This document shows, in pieces, positions 1-11,868 of a DNA stretch of 64,000 nucleotides. Source of the DNA: Pleurostoma richardsiae (Eukaryota; Ascomycota; Sordariomycetes; Calosphaeriales; Pleurostomataceae); the NCBI GenBank assembly GCA_030052745.1, contig JANBVO010000007.1, positions 806,001 through 870,000 on the forward strand, written 5' to 3'. Made by a program: the position numbers and the translations under genes. Within the stretch, counting starts at the first letter, position 1, and every line of letters begins with the position of its first letter. The notes beneath the pieces were generated by a model that was not told the DNA's origin, searched no databases, and worked only from the letters and a program-made list of their open reading frames with translations.

Positions 1-2323
1 GGCATTTTGTGTTAGCGGGGATGCAGTGGACTGGCGGAGACTAGCATTTGGGCAGGTAGGTGCTGTATACGGCACATACTCTTTCCATGGAAAAGATCGG
101 CTAGCAACGACCTCGCGGAGGGCATCTTGGCTGATGGAGGCGTGGGACTGCCGCGGTGAGTCCTGGCTAATCTCTGCTAGGGTAGACAGGCGGCCGTGTT
201 GACTATCTGGGGCGCAGGAGGAGGCCAGGCCCGAGAATGACCACGCGGCGACTTGGACCTTCTCTTCGACCGTCACTGGTGAGATATTGGAGCAAAGAGA
301 GCCGGGCTGAGGAGATGCGCTCCTGTGTCCCAACCAAGAGACGCGCTTAGCTGTTTTGGCCCTATTGAAGTCAAACCCTTTGTCTGTCCGAGCACGGTGT
401 CTTGACCTGAAGGCTTACCTAAGGCAAATGGGCAGTACGTACCGTACGGTTGGGTTGGCGGGAGTGGAGTGCCTGCCAGTGGGCTGAGAACTTACATAGT
501 ACGGATCAGGGGCTGACCCTAATTAATTACCTGAACCAAGTAGCACGTCGCAATTACCATGTACGATTCCAAGGTACTGTACGGACACACGGAAGCCACT
601 TATTGAGTGGGAGATGATTGTCCATTGCAGATAACTGAGCGGCCTCCGATATACTCCTGATAAGAGGAATAGCACCTCCATAGAGAATTGCATACCTTGT
701 TATTGAGACAACAAACATGCTCTTTGAGCAAGTCTATATTCCTTAGAATTACATGTACCTACCTGGTACCCTACGCGTAGGAGTGGGCTGTGAAGAAGCC
801 AATCACGCCTCAAGAAAGACTACCGTGCTTTGGTAGGTACCTTGGATACCGAGCGGCACCCACATAGTAGGTACTACCTTGCGGAGACACGTCGGTAGGT
901 GTGTGAATTTGGTACCTACCTACCTTTCTAGGTACTCAGTAAGTTAGGTGCCAAGCTAGGGCATCCTGCAGACGCGAAAATGGCGCGAGAATTCGCGTGT
1001 ACCTAACTTGGAGCAGGAGAAATTGGCAATGCATGGGGATGGATACGGCCTCCGCAAAAGGAATTCTGGAGAGAATCTCCGCTGAGGGTCCAGCAGCAAC
1101 AATCGCAGGCCTCCTAGTCGGACCTCTCTCAATTACATAGCACCTCACATCATCCGTATTGTACGTACGGAGCATACGTGTCAAGTGTCGTCGACGCTTA
1201 AGGCTCGGGTTTAGCCGCGTTATGCCTCGCCTATCGGCCCCAGATCTCATTAGCTCGACACAGCTTCCAGGCACAAGAAAAGACCCAAGAGCGAACACTT
1301 CCCCCTCCACGGCCCACCGCCCCGAGCGGAGCGAGTTGTGAGATTGTCGCCGCGAGATCCCTATCTGTGAGCATTCCTCGACGGCGACGCACGTACACAT
1401 TGCACACTCCACACGTACTGTCATAGCCCCCAGCTCCATGTCGCTGAGGGGCCTGGGAGCGGTGAAGAAGACCGGCGCCTTTCTTAGCGGGGGCCCAACC
1501 TAACCTGCCACGCCGCGCGCATGCACGATCTGTTGACGACATGGAGTAATCAAAGCCCTTCTTCGCTCGGCCGGCCATCCGGACTGCGACTAATCGCGTC
1601 TTGGAAGTTGGAACGCAGTCCTGCTCTCCTGAGCATTGCATGCCAAAACAGCCGCCCGGCTCCTGGCCAATGGCGCCCCCCACCCCGGCCAAAGGGCCAA
1701 AGTCTGCCGGCTATCATCTCTAATGGATGGACATTGCCCAAAGAAATTCTCGGCTGCAGGCGCACCGTAGCATTGCCCGACCAGATATGCGGCTGCCCCT
1801 GGTCGTGTGCTCAGAGCCGTCAAGCGTCCCTAATACATACACCTACTGCTCCTCCTCCTCCTAATGCATCAATTTCTACGCTTTCTCCGCTGTCATTAAT
1901 CTACTCTCCGCCTCTCTCCGTTCGTGCTTTCTTTGCTTGCTCGCGAGGGTTGCCTCGCTTCCCTGCCTCTGTTTCTCGACACTCTTTTTGGTTCTTCGGG
2001 CCCCTTTTCTTTTGCCTATTCTATCTCCCAAGTCACAGCTCGGCTACCAGCCCGGCCTGCGGACGGGGATCTGCCACTGCGCAGCTTGCACGGACGATCC
2101 TTTGAACGTCGCGATCGAAGACTATCCTTACTACCTTTACCGTCTTATTCGGTTCGGCGACCTTCGATCGGCCTCCCCGCGCAGCTCTCCAAGCGGACTA
2201 GGAACAACGCTCCTGCCTCAGCTCGCATGAATCCGATATGGGCCCGATGTGATCGACCCTGAGAGGTGGTGTCCGCCCGCGCACGAGACCGAGGGGATCA
2301 CGTAGAGACACCCCCGGGAGACG
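1..2323. other. Intergenic region and 5' leader of the Ser-rich gene
   Basis: No convincing coding sequence is present. The short open frames lack codon bias and overlap one another on both strands. Positions 750-935 are rich in GGTACC/TACCTACC-type short repeats, for example around 911-930. From about 1840 to 2060 the plus strand is strongly pyrimidine-rich (CTCCTCC, CTCTCCG, TTCTTT runs), as is usual for promoters and leaders of filamentous fungi. It probably contains the transcription start of the gene beginning at 2324. I see no clear TATA box. Confidence 0.6.
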
Positions 2324-5238
2324 ATGTCGGCTCCACCAAGTCGTCAGCGCCGGACGCCTCTACATGAGAGGTCGCAGTCCCAGAACAACACCCTCGCCAT
2401 CCGCATCGTCCCTTATACGCCGCCCAGATTGCAGGCCCAGGGCCGCAGTCCAGCCCGAAATACGTCGCCGTCGTGTCCCTACCCCGTGGAACTGGACACT
2501 GGAGCGCCGGGCGACGACCCCCCACGGCGCTGCAGCAGTGCGATTCTCCGGTCAAAGGATGGGGCCAGTGAGGAAGAGGAGGGCCATCGCTATGGTGATG
2601 CTGCTGACAGACACCCGAGGTTTGCACTGCCTCCTGTCACCTCCTTCGCTGTCTCATTGGAGAGCTCCAGGGATCAGGGGGTTTCAGGCTCGAAACTCTC
2701 AGCCACGGGCAGGTGGTACGGCGAAGGGCCGAAAACCCCGACAACCGTGACCCCTGCTCTAAATCCACCGTCTTATGTCAGTAATAGCAGCGCTGCTAAT
2801 ACTCCCCCGCAGGCGGCCACCAGCCAGTCCTCCCGTGACGGGGACACAGAGGAGCCCACACCCGCAGCTTCCCCGTCCTCTTCGTCTGCCCCGGGTGCCT
2901 CAACCTCACGGCCCCTGTCGCGGCGGCGCAATTTCGTCGCAGTCCACTCAGACAAGACGTTTTCACTGGTCTCCCAGGGCCTTCTGCCATCATCCACGTC
3001 CGCCTCTTCTGATTATGGCACCGGTCCCAAATCTCCTCCGCTTTCTTATTCCTCAAGAACATCCAGCTCTTACTACGAAGGCCACTCTTCAGGTGCCTTC
3101 AGCGGTGATGATCGTTCCAGCTCACCGTTGACCTCCAGTGGCACTATTCCCGACTACAGCCTGCCTCTATACGCCACATCCCCCAGCCCCTTGGCCATCC
3201 AATTGGCCGAGGATCCAACTACTGCGTCACCCTGGAATTATCGCATGGTTGGCGGCCTACGCAAGGTGCCTAAGACGCCCGATCTGAAACAGACGGGTTT
3301 GGTGACCCGGAACTTGCCAGAGACCCCGACTGCCCTGGCCGTCCTGCCCGAGGCCTCGACGTCCTCTGTCGCCGAACTCGGCCCAGAACCGCAACGCTTG
3401 CTTCCTAAAGCATCTTTCAACTCTTCTCAAACTGCGTCAACTACATCGGAGACTACTAATTACAAGGTTTACGGTGACGAATCTTTGGCCCAGGGCTCCA
3501 CAGAGAGCTTGCGCCCGTCCTCCAGCCGCACGAATTTTCACCAAGTGGGCGAGTCATCGCCAGCTGGCTCTTTCGTTGCGGCACGGCCCGACACTGCAGA
3601 CAGTGACCAGAATTATATCCTGCACGGGGACCCATCGCCATCAGCGTCGGTCGTGACAGTTTCGCGAAGGCCTCGCCCGACTTACTCCCAAGAAAGCCTG
3701 CTGGTGCCACCGCTCCGGCCGGGAAGGAAGGGTTCCAACGAAGGTTTCGGATACCGCAAGCCGAGATCGAGGGAGAATCTTCGCGTCCGTGCCGGCTCTA
3801 TCAGGTCTATCAGATCAATTTCATCCATAATCAGCGAGGGCGCCGCCGCAACATTCTTGGCAGGCCAGACCTTCCTAAGGATTCCCAACCCCCAGTTCTC
3901 TGGCTACACAGGTTCATCGAGCCTTCCATCGGACGGCGAGCGAGAAATCCCATGGGCCGAGTCAGCAGCCACAGGGTCCCCTTCTGGTTTCATCACCCCT
4001 CGTGTCCAGATGATACCGACAACACCGCATCAATGGAGCTCACAGCTTTCCACGGTCATGTCCGAGAGCGAGGGAAGTACTTCGCTAGCGGGATCGAGGT
4101 CAGCATCCATGGCATCTGGCCCTCCAGGTAGCGGAGCCGGGAGGCGGAGCAGCCGTGGTTGGGCGAGCAGCACTCACAGCCGGCTAATGCCGAGCATCTC
4201 TTCATCAATCGCGGCTGAGCTTGAGCAGAGCTCACAATCCAGGCCGGATTCAAGATCGGAGTCCATAGACCGGCCGCAGCCGTCGTATGCGCGAAGCAGT
4301 CACGGTGTATACTCGACACGTATGGTCCGTGACCAGGACGAACATGGCGACGGCCTAGCCGACTTGCACGAGATCAATCAGCGGCCGTCGAGGACTGGCT
4401 TATCAGGCTTTTTCGCCGGCAGCAACTCATCCGAGCGGAACTTGCATTCATCTGCGAGCTCAAGGTCTCCCAGCCTCAGCTCATCATCATCCATACCTGC
4501 TTGGGCCAGAGTGTACTACGGCAGCGGCGAGCGTCGCTTCCTCGCTCCGCCCTCGGAGTCGTCCATATCTGAATCAGGCGGTAGTCGGCCTTCTTCGATA
4601 TTCCGAACCGGCTCTCCAGCGGCTGATCACTTTCCTCTCTCAATCTATAGCCCAAGACGCCGCGCAAGGGAGGTCCAACCACCGGGGTCTCAACCTTTCT
4701 CGGACTCGGCATCTATGGACATCACCCCGTTGCCACCGATGGAGACGTACCATATACGGACGGGCCTGCGGAAGATGACGTCCAGCATCTGGTCGCCCCA
4801 TTTGCGGACGGACCGGCGTGCGGATCGTTACAGCCTTTGGGAACCGCCGTCTATTAGCTGGTCCGCCGAGAGCGGGATACTCGGTCGTAGAAATATCCAG
4901 GTCGTGATGTTCACTGTGGGCTTCATCTTCCCGTTCGGTAAGTAGCAAAATCGGAGGATATTTGCGCAGCGATCGTTCATGCAGCTAATGGCACGAGAAC
5001 AGCATGGATGACTGCCGCCGTCCTGCCGCTTCCCCCGAATCCTCACCTTGCGCTGCTGGAGACGGACACGTCGCATAAACTTGAATATCGTTTTGGTCCA
5101 TCTGATGATATCCACTATCAAAGCGCCAGGTGGTGGCGAACACTGAACCGGTGCATGTCCGTTGTTGGACTTTTGATAATCGGAGCGATTGTCGCTCTTG
5201 TTGTCGTCTCAGTCCGTGAGGGCTGGAGCCACCACTGA
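2324..5238 (+). CDS. Ser-rich fungal protein with C-terminal membrane segments
   Basis: Two exons, 2324-4937 and 5003-5238, encode 949 aa. The intron (4938-5002, 65 bp) starts GTAAGT, has a GCTAATG branch-like site and ends CAG. Splicing restores FPFAWMTAAVLPLPPNP across the junction. The first ~840 residues are low-complexity (Ser, Pro, Thr, Arg), probably disordered and phosphorylated, with many SxxS and RSxS stretches. The last ~110 residues differ: a hydrophobic segment (QVVMFTVGFIFPFAWM), a Pro-rich turn, a charged stretch (HKLEYRFGPSDD), then a second hydrophobic helix (VVGLLIIGAIVALVVVSV) and a short tail ending WSHH. This suggests a tail-anchored or hairpin membrane protein with a long cytosolic Ser-rich domain. 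Proteins of this kind are usually annotated only as serine-rich protein; I recognise no enzymatic domain. The ATG at 2324 is the first in frame. The coding call is strong; the function is unknown. Confidence 0.88.
4938..5002 (+). other. Spliceosomal intron in the Ser-rich gene
   Basis: The intron opens with GTAAGT, carries a GCTAATG branch-like sequence near 4984-4990 and ends AACAG. Removing it joins the 873-codon frame to the downstream frame that encodes the second membrane helix. Without splicing the protein would end two codons past the donor site and lack that helix. Confidence 0.85.
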
Positions 5239-6110
5239 TCCCGCACACTGCGCGAAACAATCTACCTCGTCCACCAAAACAGCTGGGGCCAGCAAGCCCC
5301 TTCAAATTCCAGGCATGTTTTCTATCTCCCAGTCACATACCGCTGTCATTATTTTGTACGAAAATATATTCCACCTCACCGGCAAGCCCTATTGACGCTG
5401 TAACGATCCTTGCACGACGGGAAAACTTTCGGGCCCTTGGTTGCCTGGCTGTCCCTTTCCTTGGAGGAACTCCCATAATCTATGCGTTCCGCCGCCAAAT
5501 CTCATCAACCTCTCTCCCGAATACCACCTGATTTCTGGTCTAGTTCAACTAGAGGCAGAAGAATAAGATGGACATTTGCAGAAGAATAGTTGAACATCTA
5601 GACTGGGAAGGATACCCATCAGACGGAGTTGGGGCCGCTTTGTTTCTGTTAGGCTACTGCTTTCGGCTGGTTTTTTTCCCTTTACAAAACGCCCCATTTC
5701 ACCTGTATCAGCCAGCAAAGCAATGTGGGAAGACAGCGGCCTTACCAAGATGGAGTTGTCTACTGATGATGGCCATCAGCCTATAACGAGTTAATGACAA
5801 CTATAATGTGACCATATTAATTCTGAGACAAACGAATTGAAGAGAGACAATCCCCAATAGTGAGCAATACTATAATGCATCATAATCTGAACATATAGTC
5901 GGCTCATATGCATATCTCCATGTCCATAGTATTCCTTATATCGTAGCCTCCAGTCTCCGCACCTGTCTACTGCACAAATCTCTACGCCGCGTAGTTTTAT
6001 ATGGGCGTATGTAATGTGGTAAAAGCCAATATCATGCCGGAGGAAGAAAGTTCTGGTATGTGACCGCTCCAGCACCCCTGCCCGCCAAGCAAATTGATAG
6101 AAAGCTCCTC
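5239..6110. other. 3' intergenic region between convergent genes
   Basis: The Ser-rich gene and the MBOAT gene both end here, so this DNA should hold two 3' untranslated regions. It is more AT-rich than its surroundings between about 5800 and 6060. I see no conserved coding sequence, repeat or RNA gene. Confidence 0.55.
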
Positions 6111-8040
6111 TCATAGAGACTTCGAACCCTCCTTCTTCGCCTGCTCGCCAGCCTGTATCGCTGCGACCTCTGCCTTGAACTCCTCCATCGCCTCGTCTAA
6201 ATCTCTCTGCGGATCGGCAGAGAGACCCAGCACGGGCGCCTGTCCCGATAAGCTGTCCGTGCTGATTGACCTCTTCAGCTTAGCCGCCCCAGCGCGAAAG
6301 TTGCGCTCCTCCAGCATCTTGCGAAGTGCAGCCTTCGCAGGAGACGAGAAGAAAGCAATGGACGCGGCCACTCCAACTATGGCATAGAAGTAGACGCGCG
6401 CCCAGACGATCAGGGAAGCACCAAAGCCGAGGACGAGGAACGGCGCCACGGCAAAGGAAAAGGCCAGCTGAGTTGCCAGGTAGGAGAAGCAGTCATAATA
6501 CTTCTTATAGTGTGTTGGCTGCTGCGTTATGGGGTCGAGGAAGAACGGTCGCAAAGTACGCCGAAAGTCTGCGGGGGTACGATCAGCCGTGCGAGGAGCC
6601 AGAGGGAGAATACATAGCGAAGTGGGACTCACTCTTCGCGACAGTCTGAATAAAGCTGGCAAGGATGAAGGTGAGGTAGTAGCCGGGGTAGAAACCGTGC
6701 CAAAAAGCGCTTGTAACGAACGTGGCCATACTCGCTCTGAAGCCCGGTTTCTTACCGCGAGGGGTCACCCGGAGGTAGATGTAGTTCCTCAACCAGGTGT
6801 TCGTCTTGATATTCCAATGCTCGAGGTACGCGCGCGTGTTCTGCGCCGACTCGACGCCCCACGCTTTGATATTTTGTACGCGGTTCCAGGACACTTTGCC
6901 TGTCACCGGGTCGACTCCGTTGTAGCCCAGGCCTGTCAAGATACACGCACCCTCCGTGAGGGACCACACGCCGTAGTACTTAGTCCTTGCCGTGAAGCCG
7001 ACCATATGCAATCTGAAGACCCTGCGCAGGAAGCCGTACTTCATATAGTCAGGCTCGAGTAGAGAGCCTGGGTAGTACCAGCTGGAAAGGATCAAGAAAC
7101 CCCCGACCCAGAGCAACCCTGCGGTTGCCTTCAACGTGGCGGGAGTCCCACTGCGAGGAATCTTGCGCTTCCTCCGCGTCGGCGGCTTCTTAGCAGGGTC
7201 TATCGTACTCGGCACATCGAACATGGTCAGATCTAGCCACCGCCTGTATTCGGCAAAGTCACATGCAGGCCCCGCGAGCAAAGCGGGGAAGAAGAAAACG
7301 TATCCAGCATAGTCCAGCAGGGACGGCAACTCGCGAAGAGCTCTGTCTCTCTGAAACTCAGAGAGCTGGTCGTCAGGCAGAGCGCCATCGGCAACGTTCC
7401 AGCAGAATGCGCTAAGCTTGATGACGAGGACCATCTGGGCACCCGTTATATCGACAGCAGCGGGGTTGTTGGCGAACTGGCGCTCGAGCTGGTTTACGGA
7501 CATGTGTCCCATCAAGAAGACGAAGCCGATCCATGGCATATACGGCGAGCCGCGAAGGAAGTAGGCGATTGCGTAGGCGGCGATGGCAGAGATGCACAAG
7601 GTGCGCAAGCCATCCCACAGGTCGAAGAGACCGACAAGGTAGAAGAGGGCGACTCTGCGAGCGAGGAGGTCAGCACAGCGCTGTTTGTTGGTCCGCCCGT
7701 TTGCAGTCTGTTCAGCAGGATGCCTGGCATGACATACCCTATGATGAAGAGATTCTTCTGGGCGGGCCGAGCGTCGGGAACTCGCTTGAGAAGCCCCGCG
7801 AAGGGGTATGACAAGAGAAAAGAGAAGACGAGCTTGACTAGGGCGAATAGGCGCGTTAGACAACGGGCCTCTCAAAGGGAATTCTTCCGCTCTTACGCTC
7901 ATCGGGATCAGTTCCCAGCTGCCGCGCAACATAGATGAAAGCTGTTGAGAGCAGCAAGAGCAGGTCAGCATCTGCAGTTCACAAAGGTCTAGGACCGGGG
8001 TCGTTCAGAATCACGCACGCGCATTGATGTAAGGTATCAT
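6111..8040 (-). CDS. ALE1: MBOAT lysophospholipid acyltransferase (Ale1 type)
   Basis: Five exons on the minus strand: 8019-8040, 7897-7941, 7738-7837, 6633-7654 and 6111-6568, giving 548 aa. Splicing restores an Ale1-type start (MIPYINAPFIYVARQL, then TDPDELKLVFSFLLSYPF). The protein is a polytopic ER membrane enzyme of the MBOAT superfamily, expected to acylate lysophospholipids in the Lands cycle. The family's catalytic histidine is visible in FWHGFYPGYY (about His375). The conserved Asn-containing WNIKTNTWLRNYIY segment lies upstream of it. The C-terminal ~70 residues are cytosolic and Lys/Glu-rich (LRKMLEERNFRAGAAKLKR), as in other fungal members. All four introns are 59-83 bp with GT..AG ends and phases agree throughout. 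The first two exons are only 22 and 45 nt and are easily missed. Substrate preference cannot be read from sequence. Confidence 0.93.
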
Positions 8041-9397
8041 TTTGCTGCAAGGAGAGGCGATGACGGCCGCAAGGTTTGGCGCCTGTCCAGCCCATCGAAG
8101 GAAAAGTCGCCGGGCGGGTTTTGGAGGTGATTGTTGGGCTTGGTGAAGCTTGCAGCGCCCGCCACTTTTGAGGTACCAGCTCCATTTTCGAGAAGCAGCA
8201 TGGCTACACTCCGTGATGTCATTGGGCCAAATCATCAGGGCCATCTGGTGGTGCATGTGATCCAGCCGCACCTACTGTGTAGACTTTAGCGCGTACAAGC
8301 GCCCCTGACGACGTAGCGACCTTAATGGTCAACCGGATAGGTACTTCCCTTCCGGGTGGTCGTAAAAATAAATGGCCGTTCCAATAACAACTATTTATTC
8401 CTCATTTTCTCGACGCCTTCAAGCTCAATCACAGACAAAATAAAGAAAATGATTCTTGAGATCTTAAGGTTTCCTTTTATTGTGTCCATTTTCCAATCCG
8501 AGGATTTTTGACGGAATAGTCAGCGTAGACGACTCCCGATACAGCTGTAGGAGGATGTAATTGGGGCCTGGTTTCTATGTAAAAGTGGTGCAGTGAGAAG
8601 CGAGCATTTAGTGGATCGGCCATTTACGACCACCTGCTAATTACCTAGGCAGCCTAGGGAGGTACGTTGAGACAGCACTTGATGCTCACATTGCACGCGG
8701 CGCTGACCACCATCCTTGCATTCATACCTTACCTACCATTCAATGTTGCGAAAGATGTCTTCGACGTCACAGCGAGAGGTCTTCAGCTTGCTTGCGTTGT
8801 CTATTAGGCACTATTATAGGCTATTAGGCAGGTACAGATGCGCGACATGCAAAAGAAGCAATTCCTCCCGGACGAGGTCCGGAGACGGAGACTTCTGCTG
8901 AGCTCACTGTCCTGAAATCCCCTTAGATGATTGTAGTGCCGGGATAACCTAGGCTGAAGCGGCTTTGACGCGGTTCGCAAGACATCATCGACTCCCTCCA
9001 ACGCCGCTTACCCGGATTGTGCTTTGCACTCCGCCTGCGCGAGTCTTCATCATGCAGCTTCATGCAAATACGCCGTTGCCAGTCCCGACATGCCTCGTTC
9101 TATGCCAAAAATCAGATGGGGAGACGCATGTAGGAAGCACACAAAACAAATTAAAGAGAAAAAGGGGGGGAGGACAACACTGCCCGTCGGAAATAATATA
9201 CAAGAACACAAATGGGGGAGCTGAAGGGAGAACATGACAAAGCGTGACTGCGACCCGGTTCGTCCAAGCAGGACAACAATCCTGTTAATCATTGGATCAA
9301 CAGTTGCACACTCAACAATGAGGCACAGCTCGCACCGTCACTCTCGCAGCCGAAAAGGGTTCATAAAGCCCAAAGCTTCTGCCACTTTCCACGACAC
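8041..9397. other. Intergenic: MBOAT promoter and transporter 3' region
   Basis: This should contain the promoter of the minus-strand MBOAT gene at the left and the 3' untranslated region of the GDP-mannose transporter at the right. A CCAAT-type box lies at about 8220-8225 on the minus strand. Positions 8365-8480 are AT-rich. No coding sequence or RNA gene is apparent. Confidence 0.5.
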
Positions 9398-10768
9398 CTA
9401 TGAGTTCGCTGCGTCCTTGTTGCTCTGAGAGCTGGCGCTCATGATATTCGACTGCTGCATGGGCAGTGACATCTTAGACTGTTCGGTTTGACGGATCTTT
9501 GCCCAGGCATACACGATGCCGCTGATGAAACCCAGAATGATAGCCGAAACGCTACCAAACGTAATAGGTGCGGAGAAGAATATGAGGCCGCTAACAGCGA
9601 TGGGCAGCTTATTCAGGGCACCGACCATGGAATACGTCGTCGACGACGTCACCCGAATGCACCAGGCGGAGCAGTAAGAGATGAAGATGGCAGCAAGGCC
9701 AGAATAGATCATGCCGACGAGCAGGCTGTTGCGAGATTCCACCGGGAAGTTCCTGGCCAGGTTTTCGGCAGACCAGTCCTCGAAAACGAGAGACGCCACG
9801 ACCAGAACTGGAATAGTCAGCAGGTTGTTGTAGAACATTGCTGCATATGTGTTAGCCTCGACCAGCCCAGCGGCGCACTGCGATGGGTAGACATACAGTC
9901 CCAGTCCTTGAAGTTCATCTTCTTGATGACCTTCCGCATCCCGAGGACGAAGGAGGCAGAGCAAAACACGTTCAAGCCCATCCAGGCGTAGCCGGCGTTC
10001 AGCGTTGAGACAGACACGGTGGAATCGAAGCCGCCGGAGAGGGCCGCCTGAATGTCGGCCCATGCGGCAACAACAGAGCTCAGGACGATTAGTCCAAAAG
10101 ATAGCAGAGCCATCGGCGTAACGCTCCCACCGAACCAAAGCACTTCTCCGTACGCAATAACAATGATTGTGAGGTTTTTAAAGATAGTGTATACCGGCAC
10201 AGACAGGAACTGTAGAGCCTTGGTGCTCGTGTAGATCATACCAACAAGGAGGAGAGAGATTGGGAACCCTGGAGAGCCGCGGCGTCAGTGCCATGCGCAA
10301 TTCCAGCAATCTGTTGCCGCAAGGGGACGGAGCAACTCACATCGCTTGGCCTTTTCCTTGTCGAACGGTGCCAGATTCTTGATCATCCCTATTTGCTTGC
10401 AAGCCATAATAGTCGCAATGCAAACAATGGCCTTGCTGACTTGTCAGACAACCTTTCAAAACTACACGGAGATATGATGGGGATTATACCTGAACTGCTA
10501 GGTAGAAGAGATTCAGATTCCAATCTTTCCCCGAGACGCAGTACTTGTTGACAACCGTCATGCTAATCGAAGACAAGCAATAGGCCAGGATGGAAATTCC
10601 GGGGCTGTTATCGATCTTGGATATCGATTCTTTCAGGTTAGGAGCATGAATACGGTCGTGACGATGCGCAGTGTTCCTGGCGAGGAAAGCGTCCTTCTCG
10701 CCGCCGATGAACGCGTTGCTATCCGGCATGCGGACCGCAAAATCCTCGTGTTTCTTATCGGAAGACAT
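9398..10768 (-). CDS. VRG4: Golgi GDP-mannose transporter
   Basis: Four minus-strand exons, 10490-10768, 10341-10431, 9897-10268 and 9398-9840, encode 394 aa. The protein belongs to the nucleotide-sugar/triose-phosphate translocator family (Vrg4/Gmt1). It imports GDP-mannose into the Golgi lumen in exchange for GMP and so feeds mannosylation of glycoproteins and cell-wall mannan. The signature is clear: [17 protein letters not shown] near residue 67, [20 protein letters not shown] mid-protein, and the GALNK motif ([14 protein letters not shown]) that binds GDP-mannose in the family. About ten hydrophobic segments are present, with a Ser/Gln-rich cytosolic tail ending AANS. I chose the ATG at 10768 ([10 protein letters not shown]), which fits homologues; an in-frame ATG at 10849 would add 27 residues. 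The first intron's acceptor is set by phase (CAGCAAG, second AG) and is the least certain junction. Confidence 0.93.
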
Positions 10769-11868
10769 CGTGGCGAGATTGGGGAACGGATTGGTGAGAA
10801 ATGCGCGACGACCGAAAGCGTACCCGAGGGTCTCTGTGTGTGCAGGCAAGGACGAGAGAAGGTGTTCACTTGTCCGAGATGGCGAGTAGAGCAGAGTAGC
10901 CTTTCTCGAACGCGGGAGGAAGACGACGATCGCGACTAGAGAATGAACGTTGTAGGGAAGAACTGAATTCGCCAGGCGTCAAGAAGCGGAGTCTAGACTG
11001 ACTGTATGCGATGAGCACAACTCTCCAGGGAGACGCGTCGACGAAAGTTGCAAAGGTGAAGGAAATCCGTCCACGTAGAGATTGCACCGCCGAAACCCCT
11101 AATAGTGGCTTGTCTTGATTCGGCTTAGCGTCCAGTGCCTGGTATTCGAGACCCGTTGTACTTCTTACCATAGTAAGACACCGCACAGCAGCACGCATCT
11201 ACGTACAGTATGTAGGATTTGATTCTTGTATTTAAGGACGTGGAGTCATCTCTACTCTATTCAGTTCTGCGATATGTAGGCAATTTTCTTCACTGACTAG
11301 GCGTGATATTGCCGCGTTTCTCTGTGCATACACCTACCTGAAGTGATACGCTATTAGACAGCGCTTCGGACACGGAGCGAGAGCGATACCTCAAGAGAAA
11401 GACGGGAAAGTGTCCTGATAAAAAGCAGCCATCTCGGACGCATCAACCCCATGGGGTTTCATCACTGCCGTCGTGGCGCCGGTGAGTCTCTATCAATCCA
11501 TCAACGGGCTCCTGTGCCCAATCCCAACGCTGTTGTTCAAAGCGCTGCCCGCTCGCGTTCCTCGCAATCTGCATTGACAGTGACTTGGGCCGGCCTTTAT
11601 ACTCTTTCTGCAAGCTAGATGAGATGATATGCCAGGTCATCCTCGTTTCTCACTGGATAATCCAAGACCATGTTATATTGCTCTGATGGTCCGCTCCGCA
11701 GGGTCCGAACGTACTGGAGCTGCCCTTGCCCTCAGTCTCGCGCAGCAGCCTTTGTCCTGGCCTCCGTCCAAAGGAAAGGGAGCACCCATACAACACAGGT
11801 CTTGAAAGGACGGCTATCGATAAGGTTAAATGCAAGTGGGGCTGCTTGAAGGTTCGAAGCGCCATCAT
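10769..11868. other. Intergenic: transporter promoter and SDR 3' region
   Basis: This contains the upstream region of the GDP-mannose transporter gene and the 3' region of the SDR gene. The short open frames on both strands are unrelated to any family I recognise. No repeat or RNA gene is evident. Confidence 0.5.
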
